Below the pieces are notes generated by a model, which had not been told where the DNA came from, ran no database searches, and saw only the letters and a list, made by a program, of their open reading frames with translations. From JBGAJN01 sp044224905 (lineage in GTDB: Bacteria; Verrucomicrobiota; Verrucomicrobiia; Limisphaerales; JBGAJN01), in assembly GCA_044224905.1 (NCBI GenBank), contig JBGAJN010000002.1, positions 248,001 to 312,000 on the forward strand: DNA of 64,000 bases, in the 5' to 3' direction. The translations under genes were made by a program, and so were the position numbers. This document shows, piece after piece, positions 63,190-64,000 of the stretch. The first letter of the stretch is position 1, and the number at the start of each line of letters is the position of its first letter.

Positions 63190-64000
63190 GTGAGTCTTCG
63201 CCTACAATTACTTCAAGTCGCCCGTCTCGCGCCGCGCTTGCTCGGCGAATCAGCTGACTTGGTGCGCGGTTTCGTTGCCCGGCAAATCAACGCCGACGGC
63301 GCGGGATTCGATCGCGCCGGGAAGCCTGATCTTTATTACACGATCTTCGCGTTAGCTGGAGCGCAAGCGTTGGACGTTCCGGTTTCCATCGAACGAACAG
63401 TGACGTGGTTGCGAACTTTTGGCGACGGCGCGGGACTGGATTTCGTTCACCTCGGCGCGCTCGCCCGGTGTTGGGCGGCGGTCGGATTAAAACAAATGCC
63501 CGCGGGAATTGATCACGCCTTGCTCGCGCGGCTCGAATCGTTTCGCAAAACGGACGGAGGCTATGAGGGCGACGCGCGATTGAAGAATGGCACGGCCTAC
63601 GGGGCTTTCGTCGCGCTCGGCGCATATCAGGACCTCGAGCAAACGCCGCCGCAACCGCTCGAACTCATCCGCAGTCTCAAGCGTCTAGAAACACCGGATG
63701 GCGCGTGGAGCAACGCTCCGAACATGCCGGTGGGCGCGCTTAACGCGACAGCGGGCGCGGTGACGCTGATCCGGCATCTGGGCTTTCCGGTGAATCAGAG
63801 CGTCGGCGATTGGTTGCTCGCGCAGGCGCATCCCGAGGGTGGATTTCGCGCCGTGCCGAACGCGCCCATGCCCGATTTACTTTCCACGGCGACGGCATTA
63901 CACGCCTTGTCGGCGATCGAACGCCGCGTGCCGAGCGTCATTCACGAGCGCTGTCTGGATTTCATCGACACGTTGTGGAATGCCGAAGGCGGCTTTCACG
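63190..64000 (+). CDS. Prenyltransferase/squalene-cyclase repeat protein, partial
   Basis: The frame opens at a GTG (63190) with AAAGA about ten bases before it, and is still open at the right edge after 270 codons. It has repeats with DG(A/G)-type turns typical of prenyltransferase and squalene-cyclase alpha/alpha toroids: INADGAGF, FRKTDGGYEGD, LETPDGAWSN, AHPEGGFRAV and NAEGGFH. No clear DxDD or metal-site motif is seen in the part present. It is not long enough to decide between a prenyltransferase beta subunit, a squalene-hopene cyclase-like protein or an uncharacterised toroid. It follows the ArsR gene by 28 bases and may be co-transcribed. Confidence 0.8.
   Translation, partial: MSLRLQLLQVARLAPRLLGESADLVRGFVARQINADGAGFDRAGKPDLYYTIFALAGAQALDVPVSIERTVTWLRTFGDGAGLDFVHLGALARCWAAVGLKQMPAGIDHALLARLESFRKTDGGYEGDARLKNGTAYGAFVALGAYQDLEQTPPQPLELIRSLKRLETPDGAWSNAPNMPVGALNATAGAVTLIRHLGFPVNQSVGDWLLAQAHPEGGFRAVPNAPMPDLLSTATALHALSAIERRVPSVIHERCLDFIDTLWNAEGGFH

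Overview
The window is about 60% GC throughout and densely coded on both strands; no gap between genes reaches 300 bases. Gene content and style point to a Gram-negative, diderm bacterium, most likely Verrucomicrobiota (Pedosphaera/Limisphaera-like). The clues are DUF4912 and DUF6941 proteins, an apiosidase-like glycoside hydrolase, a Tat-exported Gfo/Idh/MocA oxidoreductase, hopanoid-type radical SAM enzymes and very few Shine-Dalgarno sequences. The taxon is inferred from family knowledge, not from a marker-gene comparison. No rRNA, tRNA, CRISPR array, phage, transposase or plasmid gene was recognised.

Left part (1-24 kb): secreted proteins of unknown role; an HDOD protein; a LysR regulator divergent from a peroxiredoxin with a near-consensus promoter; aconitase; a three-gene type III polyketide synthase / methyltransferase / FAD oxidoreductase operon; dinB; panC; the pgk-tpiA-secG operon with a terminator; an oligopeptide ABC transporter (binding protein and two permeases, no ATPases); a TPR-like protein plus ABC-2-type permease pair; and an amino-acid ABC transporter whose binding protein and permease are fused.

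Middle (24-37.5 kb): the most interesting region. A leftward operon encodes a small lipoprotein, HpnH (adenosylhopane synthesis), a Kdo hydroxylase-like dioxygenase and HpnJ (hopanoid cyclitol ether synthesis), so it appears devoted to outer-membrane lipids. Divergent from it is a short operon with an unknown 88-residue protein, a TatD-like hydrolase (EboB-like) and EboE, a reduced relative of the ebo cluster. Next is a 2060-residue alpha-2-macroglobulin with an intact thioester motif and an odd, autotransporter-repeat-like bait segment.

Right part (37.5-64 kb): DNA repair genes (PolB-like exonuclease, mutS, mfd), pyrF, an aldose epimerase, and an operon-like run downstream of mfd (glycoside hydrolase, epimerase, DapA-like aldolase, DUF6941). 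A MobA-like protein, an HtrA-like protease without PDZ, and a DUF116-polyprenyl synthase fusion follow. Then comes an RND efflux operon with DUF2892, controlled in all likelihood by a divergent ArsR-type repressor whose operator overlaps both promoters. A squalene-cyclase/prenyltransferase-repeat protein runs off the right edge.

Non-coding structure worth noting: a 220-bp inverted-repeat element filling the exonuclease/mutS intergenic region, tracts of four imperfect heptamers at oppA, oppB and inside mfd, and a perfect hairpin between hpnH and kdoO.
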